A stretch of 44,288 bases of DNA from CAWBCR01 sp963787375 (GTDB lineage Bacteria > Chloroflexota > Anaerolineae > Aggregatilineales > UBA3940), in the NCBI GenBank assembly GCA_963787375.1, contig CAWBCR010000030.1:1-44288 (forward strand), written 5' to 3'. Positions 1-8,497 of this stretch are shown piece by piece (the first letter of the stretch is position 1; every line of letters starts with the position of its first letter). Made by a program: the position numbers and the translations under genes. The notes beneath the pieces are model-generated. The model was not told the DNA's origin. It saw nothing but the letters and a program-made list of their open reading frames with translations, and did not search any database.

Positions 1-447
1 CCCGGCGGCTACCTCGACCAGGCGGTGAACATCGCAGATATGTTCCTGCCCAAAGACGTGATCCTCATCCAGCGCGATGTAGACGGTAACACGCGTACCT
101 ACGAGGCCCACTCCGGCGATTTCGCCGAGAACATCCCGCTTGTTGTGCTGATCAACGGCAACAGCGCCAGCGCATCGGAAATCGTCGCAGGCGCGATCAA
201 GGACAATCATCGCGGCACGCTGATCGGTATGACCAGCTTTGGCAAGGGCTCGGTACAACTCCAGTACAACCTGAGCGATGGCTCGCTGCTGCGCGTGACG
301 TACGCGAACTGGTTTACTCCGGACGACATTTCGATCACCAAGGTGGGAATCGAACCTGACATCACCGTCGACGCGCCGGCGCAGCCGACTGATACCAGCG
401 ATCCACAGCTTGACCGTGCGGTGCAGTATCTTGAGACCGGACAATAG
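1..447 (+). CDS. ctpA: C-terminal processing peptidase (S41 family), 3' part
   Basis: The frame is open from base 1, so the gene starts outside the window; 148 residues remain. They cover the end of the S41 protease core. The segment NSASASEIVAGAIKD carries the catalytic serine region, and SFGKGSVQ carries the general-base lysine of the Ser-Lys dyad, followed by the usual region ending in GIEPDITVD. Members are usually exported or membrane-anchored and cleave proteins near their C-termini. The PDZ domain and signal peptide that normally precede this part are off the edge. The stop overlaps the ribosome binding site of smpB, so the two are probably co-transcribed. The symbol is family-level. 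Confidence 0.9.
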   Translation, partial: PGGYLDQAVNIADMFLPKDVILIQRDVDGNTRTYEAHSGDFAENIPLVVLINGNSASASEIVAGAIKDNHRGTLIGMTSFGKGSVQLQYNLSDGSLLRVTYANWFTPDDISITKVGIEPDITVDAPAQPTDTSDPQLDRAVQYLETGQ

Positions 448-452
448 GAGAC

Positions 453-923
453 ATGCCAGAAGACACGATCAAAGTGATCGCGACCAATCGCAAGGCGCAC
501 CATGAATACTTCGTCGATGAGACACTTGAAGCAGGGCTGGTCCTGACCGGCACCGAGATCAAGTCGGTTCGCAACGGGCACGTGAGCATCCAGGAGGCGT
601 TTGTCACCGAGCGCGACGGCGAGATGTGGGTAATTTCGATGCACATCGCCCAGTACGATCCCGCCCACCACGACAATCACGACCCGCTGCGCCCGCGTAA
701 GCTGCTGATGCACCAGCGAGAAATCGACAAGTGGGGCGAAGCCGTGCAGCAGAAAGGCTATACCATCGTGCCGCTGAGGCTCTACCTGCGACGCGGTCGC
801 GCCAAGCTTGAGATCGGGCTGGCAAAAGGCAAAAAACTGTACGACAAGCGCCAGACCATCGCCAAGCGCGAGTCCGAGCGCAAGATCAGGCGTGCCATTC
901 GTGAGCACAGCCAGGGAGGCTGA
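453..923 (+). CDS. smpB: SsrA-binding protein SmpB
   Basis: This 156-residue protein has the normal length and landmarks of SmpB: KVIATNRKAHHEYF at the N-terminus, GTEIKSVRNGHVSI, and the basic tail GKKLYDKRQTIAKRESERKIRR. SmpB binds tmRNA and brings it with EF-Tu to stalled ribosomes for trans-translation. The start ATG follows AGGAG, which overlaps the stop of the protease gene five bases upstream. The next gene begins two bases after the stop, so the three form a tight operon. I looked for tmRNA next to it and saw none. Confidence 0.97.
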   Translation: MPEDTIKVIATNRKAHHEYFVDETLEAGLVLTGTEIKSVRNGHVSIQEAFVTERDGEMWVISMHIAQYDPAHHDNHDPLRPRKLLMHQREIDKWGEAVQQKGYTIVPLRLYLRRGRAKLEIGLAKGKKLYDKRQTIAKRESERKIRRAIREHSQGG

Positions 924-925
924 CT

Positions 926-1720
926 GTGCCGACAGACCTGGATGCGATCACCTGGCCGCAGTCGATTCGCGGCATCAACGGTCTCGACGCCAGCCTCAAG
1001 CAGGCGATTTACCTATCTCTGGTGCCGGGCACTCTGCTGGACGATTACGGCATCCCACCTGAAGACACCCAGCGTTTCAGGATCAACTGCCCGGCTGACA
1101 CGCGCTCGGTCGAGATCATCGCCTTCCACGAGGCCGGCGCGCATGACCCGCTGCTGTATCTGCATATGGCTGACACCCTCAACAACCAGATTGCGCTGCT
1201 GCTGCTGATCGTCAACGACCCCGAGTTGCCACGCTATAGCACAGATATCGACGAGAATGGCCTGCCGACGCGTTTCGGCACCATCCGGCGCAATATGGTC
1301 GAGGAAGCGCGCGCGATGCAGGCCGGGCTCGCGCCGGGCCAGGTACGGCGAGGGCTGCGCATCTCGCGGCAGGCCGTTCCGACGTTTGAGCAATTCGTCA
1401 GCCGCACCGGCCACGAAATGGTCATCATCGAGCCGCTGACCTACAATAATGCCGTCGTCTACGAGCGCTATGGGTTCGCCTATTTCTCCGGACGCCGCCG
1501 CATGGAGTGGATTAACGCGGTGCTGCGGCCCGACGGCGACTTCGGTGAGCGTTTCGATGGATCGACGCCATTCCGCGGGCCGGACGCATGGCGTACCATC
1601 CGCGGGCGTTCGTGGGCTATCCATGATGGGATACTGGGCGAGCCGTTTGGCGACATGCGTATGTACAAGCGGGTGGGCCACCACGCGGGCGTCAGCACCT
1701 TTCCCGACGGCGTGTGGTGA
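926..1720 (+). CDS. GNAT-like acyltransferase-fold protein of unknown substrate
   Basis: A 264-residue protein with a GTG start two bases after the smpB stop, so translation is probably coupled; GGGAGG lies upstream in the end of smpB. Residues near 175-190 read NNAVVYERYGF, which matches the acetyl-CoA-binding end of GNAT acetyltransferases (N-x-x-x-x-x-Y-x-x-x-GF). The N-terminal half has no family I recognise. No signal peptide or membrane segment is seen. An N-acyltransferase role is an inference from this one motif; the substrate is unknown. Confidence 0.75.
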   Translation: MPTDLDAITWPQSIRGINGLDASLKQAIYLSLVPGTLLDDYGIPPEDTQRFRINCPADTRSVEIIAFHEAGAHDPLLYLHMADTLNNQIALLLLIVNDPELPRYSTDIDENGLPTRFGTIRRNMVEEARAMQAGLAPGQVRRGLRISRQAVPTFEQFVSRTGHEMVIIEPLTYNNAVVYERYGFAYFSGRRRMEWINAVLRPDGDFGERFDGSTPFRGPDAWRTIRGRSWAIHDGILGEPFGDMRMYKRVGHHAGVSTFPDGVW

Positions 1721-1749
1721 TCCCCCTACCCTGGGCGACTTCGGTGGCC

Positions 1750-1779
1750 TTGCCCGACCGTATTGCAGCGCGTTATAAT
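1750..1779 (+). promoter_or_regulatory. Promoter of efp
   Basis: TTGCCC at 1750-1755 and a perfect TATAAT at 1774-1779 are separated by 18 bp. The -10 box is flanked by GCGCG and CGCGC. The efp start lies 67 bases downstream. Confidence 0.7.
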
Positions 1780-1846
1780 CGCGCGCATTATTGACTTACT
1801 GGCAGTCATCGAAGGTTTGGATCGAGCAAATGGAGACACCAGCAGT

Positions 1847-2404
1847 ATGATCGACGTAAACGAGCTTCGCCGCGGCGTGTGCTTTGAGGAAAGCGGCAAC
1901 CTGTACAAAGTGCTTGAGTATTCGCACAACAAGACCGGGCGCGGTAACGCCAGCATCCGCGTGAAGGTGCGCGACCTGCGCAGCGGCGACACACGCGAGA
2001 TGACCTTCATCTCTGGCAACCGCGTGCAAAACATCCGGCTGGAGACGACGGTCGTTGAGTTCCTCTACGAAGATACTGGCTTTCTGCACTTCATGAACGT
2101 CGAGACGTTCGAGCAGCCACAGATCCCGGCAGAGGTGTTCCACGACGACCGTCTGTATCTGAAGGAGAACACAGAGCTCAAGCTGTCGTCCTACGATGGC
2201 GAGATTCTAGATTACGAACTCCCGGTGACCGTCGAGCATGAGGTGGTCGAGTTCGAGATGGCCGTTGCCGGCGACACCGCCACCGGCGCGACCAAACAGG
2301 TGACTACCGAGACCGGGCTCAGAGTAACCGTCCCGCTGTTCGTTGAGACAGGCGACGTCGTTCGCATCGACACCCGCACCGGCGAGTACATCACGCGGGT
2401 CTGA
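1847..2404 (+). CDS. efp: Translation elongation factor P
   Basis: The 185-residue protein has the three EF-P domains. The KOW-like N-terminal domain starts MIDVNELRRG, the OB domain is in the middle, and the C-terminal domain ends VPLFVETGDVVRIDTRTGEYITRV. EF-P enters the ribosomal E site and rescues polyproline stalling. The tip loop reads KTGRGNA, so the residue that is lysine in E. coli (KPGKGQA) is arginine here, as in Thermus. I chose the ATG at 1847 because homology begins there; the open frame runs upstream to 1763, before the promoter. It is a single gene behind its own promoter, followed by a hairpin. Confidence 0.96.
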   Translation: MIDVNELRRGVCFEESGNLYKVLEYSHNKTGRGNASIRVKVRDLRSGDTREMTFISGNRVQNIRLETTVVEFLYEDTGFLHFMNVETFEQPQIPAEVFHDDRLYLKENTELKLSSYDGEILDYELPVTVEHEVVEFEMAVAGDTATGATKQVTTETGLRVTVPLFVETGDVVRIDTRTGEYITRV

Positions 2405-2428
2405 GTGCCACCCGATTCTGTCTGCTGC

Positions 2429-2453
2429 CGCCCCTGTCCTGCAGGGGCGCTTT
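2429..2453 (+). terminator. Weak intrinsic terminator after efp
   Basis: An 8-bp perfect stem (2429-2436 with 2442-2449) closes a 5-base loop and is followed by CTTTG. The T tract is short, so termination may be partial. Confidence 0.45.
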
Positions 2454-2482
2454 GATGTGTGGAAACGATGCGCCAACATCCG

Positions 2483-2488
2483 TATACT
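2483..2488 (+). promoter_or_regulatory. Possible -10 box upstream of the Cys-rich protein
   Basis: TATACT lies 39 bases before the start of the next gene and just after the efp hairpin. I find no convincing -35 box at the usual distance. Confidence 0.35.
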
Positions 2489-2526
2489 CTTAGCGAAACT
2501 TAGATCTCGACCGGAAGCGGACGAAC

Positions 2527-2865
2527 ATGAAGACACCAGCCGGCACGGAGTGCCGATACTACTACGAGGATTTTCACCGGGGACGCAGTGTCCAGGAATG
2601 CAGGCTGATCAAGTGGGCGCCCGGCGCAAGGGGCTGGCAGCCGTCTGACTGCGCGCGCTGCGCCGTCCCGGGGATCCTGTGGGCCAATGCCAGCGAGAAC
2701 CTGGGGTTGGTGGCCGAGATCAGACCGGGCCTCCTTGGCATCGGGCGGCAAGTGACCGTGAAGACTTTCTGCAAGAAGCACGATATCCCGATCAGCGACC
2801 CGTACGTTGGCTGTGAGTTGTGCGCCAGCGAGCGCCCCACGCTGGCCGACCTGCTCGAAGAATAG
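2527..2865 (+). CDS. Small Cys-rich protein, probable zinc-binding
   Basis: A 112-residue protein I do not assign to a named family. Cysteines are concentrated in recognisable spacings: single ones near residues 9 and 25, CARC near 42-45, FCKKHD near 82, and CELC near 97-100. The CxxC pairs with a nearby Cys/His suggest a structural zinc site. The N-terminal segment YYYEDFHRGRSVQECRLI is strongly polar. The HAD gene starts 8 bases after the stop, so the two are likely one transcript. No export signal is seen. Function unknown. Confidence 0.75.
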   Translation: MKTPAGTECRYYYEDFHRGRSVQECRLIKWAPGARGWQPSDCARCAVPGILWANASENLGLVAEIRPGLLGIGRQVTVKTFCKKHDIPISDPYVGCELCASERPTLADLLEE

Positions 2866-2873
2866 GACTATCC

Positions 2874-4127
2874 ATGATCAAAGCCGTCCTCCTCGACCTC
2901 GACGATACGCTGATCACCACCCACACCGAAACGTTCTTCACGGGATATTTGGACGCACTGAGCCAGTATGTCACCGCGCGGCTGCCTGCGTTTGGCACGC
3001 CAGATCAGTTCCTCGGCGTGCTGATGGGCAGTTTCGGCGAGGTTGTCGCCGCAGCCGACCCGACACGCACACTGTACGTCGCTCTGATGGATCGGCTCGC
3101 GCAGCGTACCGGGCTGTCGACTGCGGCGATGTCACCTGTATTTGATGGCTTCTACCGGGAGCGCTACCCGGAGCTTGTCACGACCATCGCGCCGCGTGCG
3201 GAATCGAAGCGGCTGATGGACTGCCTGGTTGACCAAGGGTATCGGATCGTCGTCGCAACAAACCCCGGCCTGCCCGAGACAGCCATCCGGCAGCGTATGG
3301 CCGCAGGCGGTGTGGCGGCGGAGGCTTATCCCTACGAACTGCTTACGTCGCTGGAGACGATGCACTTCGGTAAGCCGCGTCCCGAATACTACGCCGAGAT
3401 CCTACTTCGGCTGGACCTCCACCCATGCGAGGCCATCATGGTCGGCGACGATTGGGTCAACGACATGACCGGCGCGGCGGCGATTGGCATGCACACGTTC
3501 TGGCTAGCCAAGCCGGACAGCGTTCCGCCCGACAAATCGCTGCGGTTGAGTGGCAGCGGCAGTTACCCACAGTTCGTCAGCATGGTCGAGTCGGGCTGGC
3601 TGGAGCTCATCGAGCCGAAACGGTCAGAGTGCGATGCGCTGCTGACCCGGCTGGCAGCGTTTCCAGCAGCAGTGGCTCATCTAGTCGAGACCTACAGCCG
3701 CGACGTACTCGAATGCCGGCCTGCCGAGGACGAATGGTCGGTGCGCGACACAATCGACCACCTGCGCGATCACGACCTGAATGAGCGCCAGCGGCTCTCG
3801 CGCATCCTCAGCGCCGACAATCCCTTTCTCTCGACGATGGCGGCCACACCTGATGACAGCGCGCGTTTTCTCGCCGTCGACGTCTATGGGGCGCTGCAAA
3901 CGTTCGCCACTGAGCGCGGAGAAATGGTCAACTGGCTGCGTGCCATTCCGGACAAGGAATGGGATCGCCCGGCGCGCGACGCCATCTTCGGCCCCACGAC
4001 GTTTGAAGAGATGGTGCGCTTTGTCGCCGCACACGACCGGACACACCTGCACCAGATGCAGGACTCCATCGTCTACGCCCTGGGCGCGTGCGGTACGCCT
4101 GAGGAGCGAGAGGCGTCAGGGCTGTAG
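2874..4127 (+). CDS. HAD hydrolase fused to a DinB-like domain
   Basis: A 417-residue two-domain protein. Residues 1-225 are a HAD-superfamily hydrolase: motif I DLDDT near residue 8, motif II around VVATNPG, the motif III lysine in FGKPRPEYY, and motif IV GDDWVNDMTGA. Residues about 250-400 resemble the DinB/DfsB four-helix bundle: EWSVRDTIDHLRDHD, and HDRTHLHQM near the end, giving a histidine triad suited to a divalent metal. HAD enzymes are mostly phosphatases; DinB-like proteins include thiol-dependent transferases. I chose the ATG at 2874, with AGGA upstream, because homology begins there. The substrate is unknown. A reading error joining two genes is unlikely because the frame is continuous. 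Confidence 0.85.
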   Translation: MIKAVLLDLDDTLITTHTETFFTGYLDALSQYVTARLPAFGTPDQFLGVLMGSFGEVVAAADPTRTLYVALMDRLAQRTGLSTAAMSPVFDGFYRERYPELVTTIAPRAESKRLMDCLVDQGYRIVVATNPGLPETAIRQRMAAGGVAAEAYPYELLTSLETMHFGKPRPEYYAEILLRLDLHPCEAIMVGDDWVNDMTGAAAIGMHTFWLAKPDSVPPDKSLRLSGSGSYPQFVSMVESGWLELIEPKRSECDALLTRLAAFPAAVAHLVETYSRDVLECRPAEDEWSVRDTIDHLRDHDLNERQRLSRILSADNPFLSTMAATPDDSARFLAVDVYGALQTFATERGEMVNWLRAIPDKEWDRPARDAIFGPTTFEEMVRFVAAHDRTHLHQMQDSIVYALGACGTPEEREASGL

Positions 4128-4135
4128 GTGTGGCA

Positions 4136-5338
4136 TCAGGCCGCACCGTGCCTGCCGGGCATGCGCAGCACCAGCGCGCCCAGCAGCACCGCCACCAGCA
4201 GCGACGCAATGATCGGCGTCGCAGAAGCTACCTGCCCAGCATAGGGCAGCGCCGACAGCAGGGGCGATGCCGCCAGCGACTGGGTCGCCGTGCGAAGCCA
4301 GGAGCCGACCTGTGGTCCGACCGCACTGGCAACGGTCGCCACAGCTCCGACGATGCCCAGCACACGCCCCCTGATAGCCGTCGGCGCGTAGGCGCTGTAC
4401 CACGCCGAATAAGCGACAATCCCCATCTGAGCAGCCATCCAACTGGCCGTGAACAGCACGTAGCTTGCCACCGTAACCGAGGGCAGGCTGCCCCAAGCCA
4501 CCAGCAGGATGCCGTGCAGCACCAGCGATATCGCGCTGACCCGTCGCCCACCGGCCCGGTCGGCCAGGCCACCGCCAATCAGCGCGGCAAGCGTCGCACC
4601 GACGCCGCCAATGGCAAACAGCAGGTTGATGGCCTGATCGCCCATGTGCAGGCTGTCGGCGGCATGCAGGGCGACGAACGGTCCCTGCGAGGTGAGGCTC
4701 TGGAGCAGCAGGAACAGGCTGTTGACGACGATCAGGCGGCGGATAGCCGGGTCGCGCAGGATTGCGCACAGGTCAATGGTGGCAGCGTGCGCGGCGATCA
4801 GCGTGTACGACCCCTCGCGCAGCAGCAGCAGCCGTGCCACGCCGCTGATCGCTGCACCGCTCACGCTGAGCCAGATCAGGCCGCTGACATCAATCGCGGG
4901 CAGGAGCAGCGCGCCGAGGGCCGGGCCGACCATCTGTCCCAGCGCCACAATCATGTAGAAAGCGCCAAACACCCGGCCCCGGTCGGCGTCCGTGGCGCTT
5001 TCGGCCAGCAGGGCCTGGAAGGCCGGCCCCTGCACATTGCCGACCACCGAGACGAACCATACTGCAAGCGCAAGCTGAAGCCAGTGATGTGCGAGCGCGC
5101 CGACGACCAGAATCACGGCCAGCACGAGGGTGGGTTCCGAAATCGCGTGGCGGCGGCCCCAGCGGTCGCTAATCACGCCTCCCACAAGCTGGAGCGGGCC
5201 AAGCAGCAGCACGACGGCAAATACCATGCCGACCTGTGCATCGGTCGCGCCGAGCGTACGCAGGTAAAGCGGCAGCAGGCGATACCAGAGAAAACGCGTC
5301 AGGACGATGAGCAGCGTGGTGGCGAGCAGCACCGCCAT
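4136..5338 (-). CDS. Major facilitator superfamily transporter
   Basis: A 400-residue, very hydrophobic protein with about 12 membrane segments. The loop after the second helix has the MFS motif A form GGVISDRWGRRHA, and the matching loop in the second half reads GGLADRAGGRR. MFS proteins are proton-coupled or facilitative transporters. The substrate cannot be read from the sequence; a drug/H+ efflux type is a guess. The ATG at 5338 was chosen because the membrane-spanning homology begins there; the open frame continues upstream into the metallophosphoesterase gene. It follows that gene by 32 bases and ends 8 bases from the convergent HAD gene. Confidence 0.88.
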   Translation of the reverse strand: MAVLLATTLLIVLTRFLWYRLLPLYLRTLGATDAQVGMVFAVVLLLGPLQLVGGVISDRWGRRHAISEPTLVLAVILVVGALAHHWLQLALAVWFVSVVGNVQGPAFQALLAESATDADRGRVFGAFYMIVALGQMVGPALGALLLPAIDVSGLIWLSVSGAAISGVARLLLLREGSYTLIAAHAATIDLCAILRDPAIRRLIVVNSLFLLLQSLTSQGPFVALHAADSLHMGDQAINLLFAIGGVGATLAALIGGGLADRAGGRRVSAISLVLHGILLVAWGSLPSVTVASYVLFTASWMAAQMGIVAYSAWYSAYAPTAIRGRVLGIVGAVATVASAVGPQVGSWLRTATQSLAASPLLSALPYAGQVASATPIIASLLVAVLLGALVLRMPGRHGAA

Positions 5339-5370
5339 ATTCTGCCGACCTGCACGGCGCAGGCCAGCGC

Positions 5371-6486
5371 TCAGGCTCCCGTCAGAGTCCACAGGGTAAT
5401 CTCCGGACGGCAGAAGAGACGTGCACGTGGCGCGCTGCCACCTTCCATGCCAATCCCCCGGCTGACATAGAGTGCCATCCCTTCGACGCGATATCGCCCC
5501 ATCTCGTACTGCTTGCCCAGTGAGGAGCTGGTGATCAACGCTCCGTAGAACGGCAGGCGGATCTGCCCACCGTGCGTGTGGCCGCACAGGTACAGGTCAA
5601 TACCGCTGCGGGCCGCCTCCGGCGCAATGTCTGGGGAATGGAACAGCAGAAGCCGGAACGAATCGTTATGCGGGTCGGCGTCAAGCAGCGCATGCAGCCG
5701 CGCCGTGTCGTCAGGTGTGTTGTGGGCGCACGTCACGCCGAAGATGGCCAACCGCTGGCCGTGTACTTCCAGCGTGACCACCTCATCACGCAGCCAGCAC
5801 ACGCCGGTACCGTCCACGATCTGCGCGACGACGTCGGGGTTCTCGACCACCGGGCTGCCGGAGATGGCGAATACACCCGAAGCGGCACGCCATCTTGAGA
5901 TCAACTCGCGGGTGGAAGCGATGGTCATGGGATCGGTGTGATAGGTCAGGTTGACGAAGTCGCCGCTGAAGACGATCACGTCCGGCGCAAGCTCATCGAT
6001 CAGTTGCGCGACCCGCCTCTCGCGGCGGGTGGGCCGTTCGACGTGAAGATCGGCCAGATGCAGCACACGCACCGCTGGCAGCGAGGGGTCGAGCAGTGGG
6101 GACTCCAGGGTTTCGCGGGTGACCTCCAGCCGGAACGGCTCGATCCACAGGCCGTACAGCGTGACGCCGAACACGATGATCTGCACGGCACCTGCTGCGA
6201 TCAGCGCGGCCATGTCCCACCCACCAATCAGCCCGACGAACATCGTCAGCAACATCCGGGCCGCCGCCAGCATGAACAGCGGCGGTCTCACCGGCCCAAA
6301 CGAGCGGCCCAGCCGGGGCAAGAGCGCCAGAGAAAGCCCGTCAAGCGCGTCGAGTGCCAGGTGCAGGCCCAGCGCGCACAACTTAAGCGCCGCATCCGGC
6401 CACGGGAGCGCGGCGAGCAGCACGAAAATGAACAGGATCGCAAACGCAGCCACCCCCGGCAGGCGCTCCAGAACAAGCGGGGCCAT
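5371..6486 (-). CDS. Membrane-anchored metallophosphoesterase (YkuE-like)
   Basis: A 371-residue protein. The first ~120 residues hold about four membrane segments, then a calcineurin-like phosphoesterase domain follows. Metal-site motifs are visible: LADLHVER (D-x-H), FSGDFVN (GD), LLFHSPD, and GHTHGGQ (G-H-x-H). The block that is normally GNHD reads ISGSPVVEN, so the Asn and His of that block are missing. YkuE-type enzymes are metal-dependent phosphodiesterases. It lies between a sensor kinase and an MFS gene in the same direction. The ATG start has no clear ribosome binding site, and the frame is open a further 20 codons upstream, so the start is uncertain. Confidence 0.82.
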   Translation of the reverse strand: MAPLVLERLPGVAAFAILFIFVLLAALPWPDAALKLCALGLHLALDALDGLSLALLPRLGRSFGPVRPPLFMLAAARMLLTMFVGLIGGWDMAALIAAGAVQIIVFGVTLYGLWIEPFRLEVTRETLESPLLDPSLPAVRVLHLADLHVERPTRRERRVAQLIDELAPDVIVFSGDFVNLTYHTDPMTIASTRELISRWRAASGVFAISGSPVVENPDVVAQIVDGTGVCWLRDEVVTLEVHGQRLAIFGVTCAHNTPDDTARLHALLDADPHNDSFRLLLFHSPDIAPEAARSGIDLYLCGHTHGGQIRLPFYGALITSSSLGKQYEMGRYRVEGMALYVSRGIGMEGGSAPRARLFCRPEITLWTLTGA

Positions 6487-6557
6487 CAGCAGGCGGTGCA
6501 GCGTGCTGCGGTATGTAAAGTCGGGATTGTTCAGCGTGACGCTCCCGCGAGGAACGG

Positions 6558-7757
6558 TTACAGTTCTGCAACCGGCAGGACAAACGAGAAGGCCGTGCCA
6601 GTGTCGGCCCCGGTCACCACTTCAATCGGGATATGGTGTGCGTCCATGATCATCTTGACCAGCGCCAGGCCAATTCCCATTCCGGGATAGCGGCGGGTCG
6701 TGCTGTCGTCGCCCGGCTGTAACGGAAGGAACAGCTTGGACATCATGTCGTCGGAGATACCGTGGCCCTCGTCACGCACGGTGATTTTGACGCCGTCGCC
6801 ATGTGAGGCGGCAGTGACGGCCACGGGCTTGCCCTCGCCAAACTTGGCGGCGTTGTGCATGACATGGGCCAGCGCACGGCTCAGCGGGCCGGCGTCAACC
6901 ATGACCGGCGGCAGCGCCTTCGGAATGTCAAGCTCGAACGCGTTGGGATGCTGGCGGCTCAACCGGCGCACCTGCTCGGCGGCGCTGGTGATCAACGTGG
7001 GGACGGAAACCGGCGTGAGCTTGAGATCGGTCGGATCGCTGAACACCTCAACATCTTCCAGACGGTACTCGAGCGCGCTAAAGGCTTCGTCGATTGTGTC
7101 GTATAACTCAAGCTTGCGTGCCTGCTCGATCTCTTCCTGGCGAACAAGGCCGTACGCCAGCTTGGCCTGGTGCAGCGGTGTGCGCAGCTCGTGCGCGACG
7201 ATAGCCAGCACGTTACCCTTGACACGGCTCATTTCCTCAAGCCGGGCGTTAGCCTCGCTAAGCTCGCGCGTACGCTCGGCGACGCGCTTCTCCAAGTCGC
7301 GGCGATTGGCTTCGACCTCATCGTAAAGTTGCTTGGTGCGCAGCAGCGAGCGTACGCGCGCCGTCAGTTCAAGCGGGTCAACCGGCTTGTCGAGGAAGTC
7401 GTCGGCGCGAGCCTGCAGCCCGTCGAGCCGGCGGGCGCGCGCCGATAGGCCGGTCACCAGAATGACCGGCAGGAAGCGCGTTGCCTCGTCGGCCTTGATG
7501 CGCCGGCAGACCTCGATGCCATCAAGACCGGGCATAATGACATCCAGCACAGCCACGTCCGGGCCCTCACGCCTGACCAGTTCAAATGCCTCGTATCCAT
7601 CGGCGGCGGGCAGTACCTGGTACCCGTCGCGAGACAGGATTGCCGTGAAAACCTCGACAATGCGTGGATCGTCATCCGCTACCAGGATCTTGCACTCCTC
7701 GGCGGGACGGGCCGGCAGGTCGATCGTAGTGAGGGGCCTCGCAGCAGCACTGGCCAT
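6558..7757 (-). CDS. Hybrid response regulator / histidine kinase
   Basis: A 399-residue cytoplasmic protein. An N-terminal receiver domain (about 20-140) has the acidic pocket ADDDPR, the phosphoacceptor aspartate in AVLDVIMPG, and the lysine in LDKPVD. A coiled-coil linker (RDLEKRVAERTRELSEANARLEEM) follows. The kinase core has the H-box IVAHELRTPLHQ, N-box HVMHNAAKFG, G1 RDEGHGIS and G2 GMGIGLALVK. This receiver-HisKA-HATPase order suits a kinase controlled by another phosphorelay protein instead of a direct membrane sensor. The ATG at 7757 follows AAAGG; the frame is open far upstream but with no domain there. It shares its upstream region with the divergent gene at 7969. Confidence 0.92.
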   Translation of the reverse strand: MASAAARPLTTIDLPARPAEECKILVADDDPRIVEVFTAILSRDGYQVLPAADGYEAFELVRREGPDVAVLDVIMPGLDGIEVCRRIKADEATRFLPVILVTGLSARARRLDGLQARADDFLDKPVDPLELTARVRSLLRTKQLYDEVEANRRDLEKRVAERTRELSEANARLEEMSRVKGNVLAIVAHELRTPLHQAKLAYGLVRQEEIEQARKLELYDTIDEAFSALEYRLEDVEVFSDPTDLKLTPVSVPTLITSAAEQVRRLSRQHPNAFELDIPKALPPVMVDAGPLSRALAHVMHNAAKFGEGKPVAVTAASHGDGVKITVRDEGHGISDDMMSKLFLPLQPGDDSTTRRYPGMGIGLALVKMIMDAHHIPIEVVTGADTGTAFSFVLPVAEL

Positions 7758-7859
7758 CGTCGGGACGCCTTTCTTCGGATTGGGCAAGTCTACCACCGGA
7801 CGATGCTGTGCGCGCGATCGCCCACAGATAATGGTATGATGGTGGCAGAGCACCAACCG

Positions 7860-7865
7860 ATTATA
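7860..7865 (-). promoter_or_regulatory. -10 box for the hybrid kinase gene
   Basis: The minus strand reads GGTATAATC here, a perfect -10 hexamer about 100 bases before the start. I see no good -35 box. Confidence 0.5.
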
Positions 7866-7968
7866 CCTACTATAGCACGGCAATTCGTTCTGGGTTAGAT
7901 TAGCGTAGAACGCGAGTGCGACACGTGCGATACCCTCATCCGTCCGTTCACAGGCACAGCGACCACCC

Positions 7969-8478
7969 ATGAAACCCGGCCCAAATCAAGGTCAGATCGT
8001 CACCCAGCATCGCTTCACCAAACGGCACATTCGGCTATGGCTGCCGGTGCTGATGGTCGCCCAACTGGTGTTGTGCGGCTGGCTGGCTGCGCCGCGCTTC
8101 AGGCTGCTGGGTATCGTATCGCTGATCTTCATGACGTACGTCGCCGTCAGCGCGCTGGTAGCGGTGGCCGAGATCACCGTGACCGAGAATGGCCTGATGA
8201 TTAACAGGCTGCTGCTGCCGCGGCGCTTCGTGCCCTGGGAGAATATCGACCGTGTGATAGTATACGGCGCGGTCGGCGACTACGAAGGGCGGCTCGAAAT
8301 CGCAAGCATCGGTTTTCGTAAAGGGTTGTCGCCGCTCAACCGGCTGCCGGGTCTGGTCTACGGCCAGGGCCTGCGCCAGACGATCATCGCCACGCCGGAT
8401 GCTTTACAGGATTACGAAGAGCTGCTGGCGGCGCTGGAGGCGCACTGCCCGATTATCTGGCAGTCGCCCCAGCGCTAG
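7969..8478 (+). CDS. Small membrane protein with PH-like domain
   Basis: A 169-residue protein. Two membrane segments lie near residues 22-45 and 48-70, with a short turn between. The rest is a cytoplasmic domain whose strand pattern, ITVTENGLMINRLLLPRRFVPWENIDRV, resembles bacterial PH-domain membrane proteins. I do not recognise a specific family. It is divergent from the hybrid kinase gene and precedes the dinG promoter. No function is assigned. Confidence 0.72.
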   Translation: MKPGPNQGQIVTQHRFTKRHIRLWLPVLMVAQLVLCGWLAAPRFRLLGIVSLIFMTYVAVSALVAVAEITVTENGLMINRLLLPRRFVPWENIDRVIVYGAVGDYEGRLEIASIGFRKGLSPLNRLPGLVYGQGLRQTIIATPDALQDYEELLAALEAHCPIIWQSPQR

Positions 8479-8497
8479 CGGCCTGTCGGTGCTCAAG

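Noticed and set aside
447..926. tmRNA gene next to smpB
   Set aside because: ssrA often lies near smpB, but no tRNA-Ala-like ends or tag frame are visible here.
4130..5470. 446-codon plus-strand frame opposite the MFS gene
   Set aside because: Extreme Gln/Arg/His composition is typical of the antisense of a membrane protein gene; no motif.
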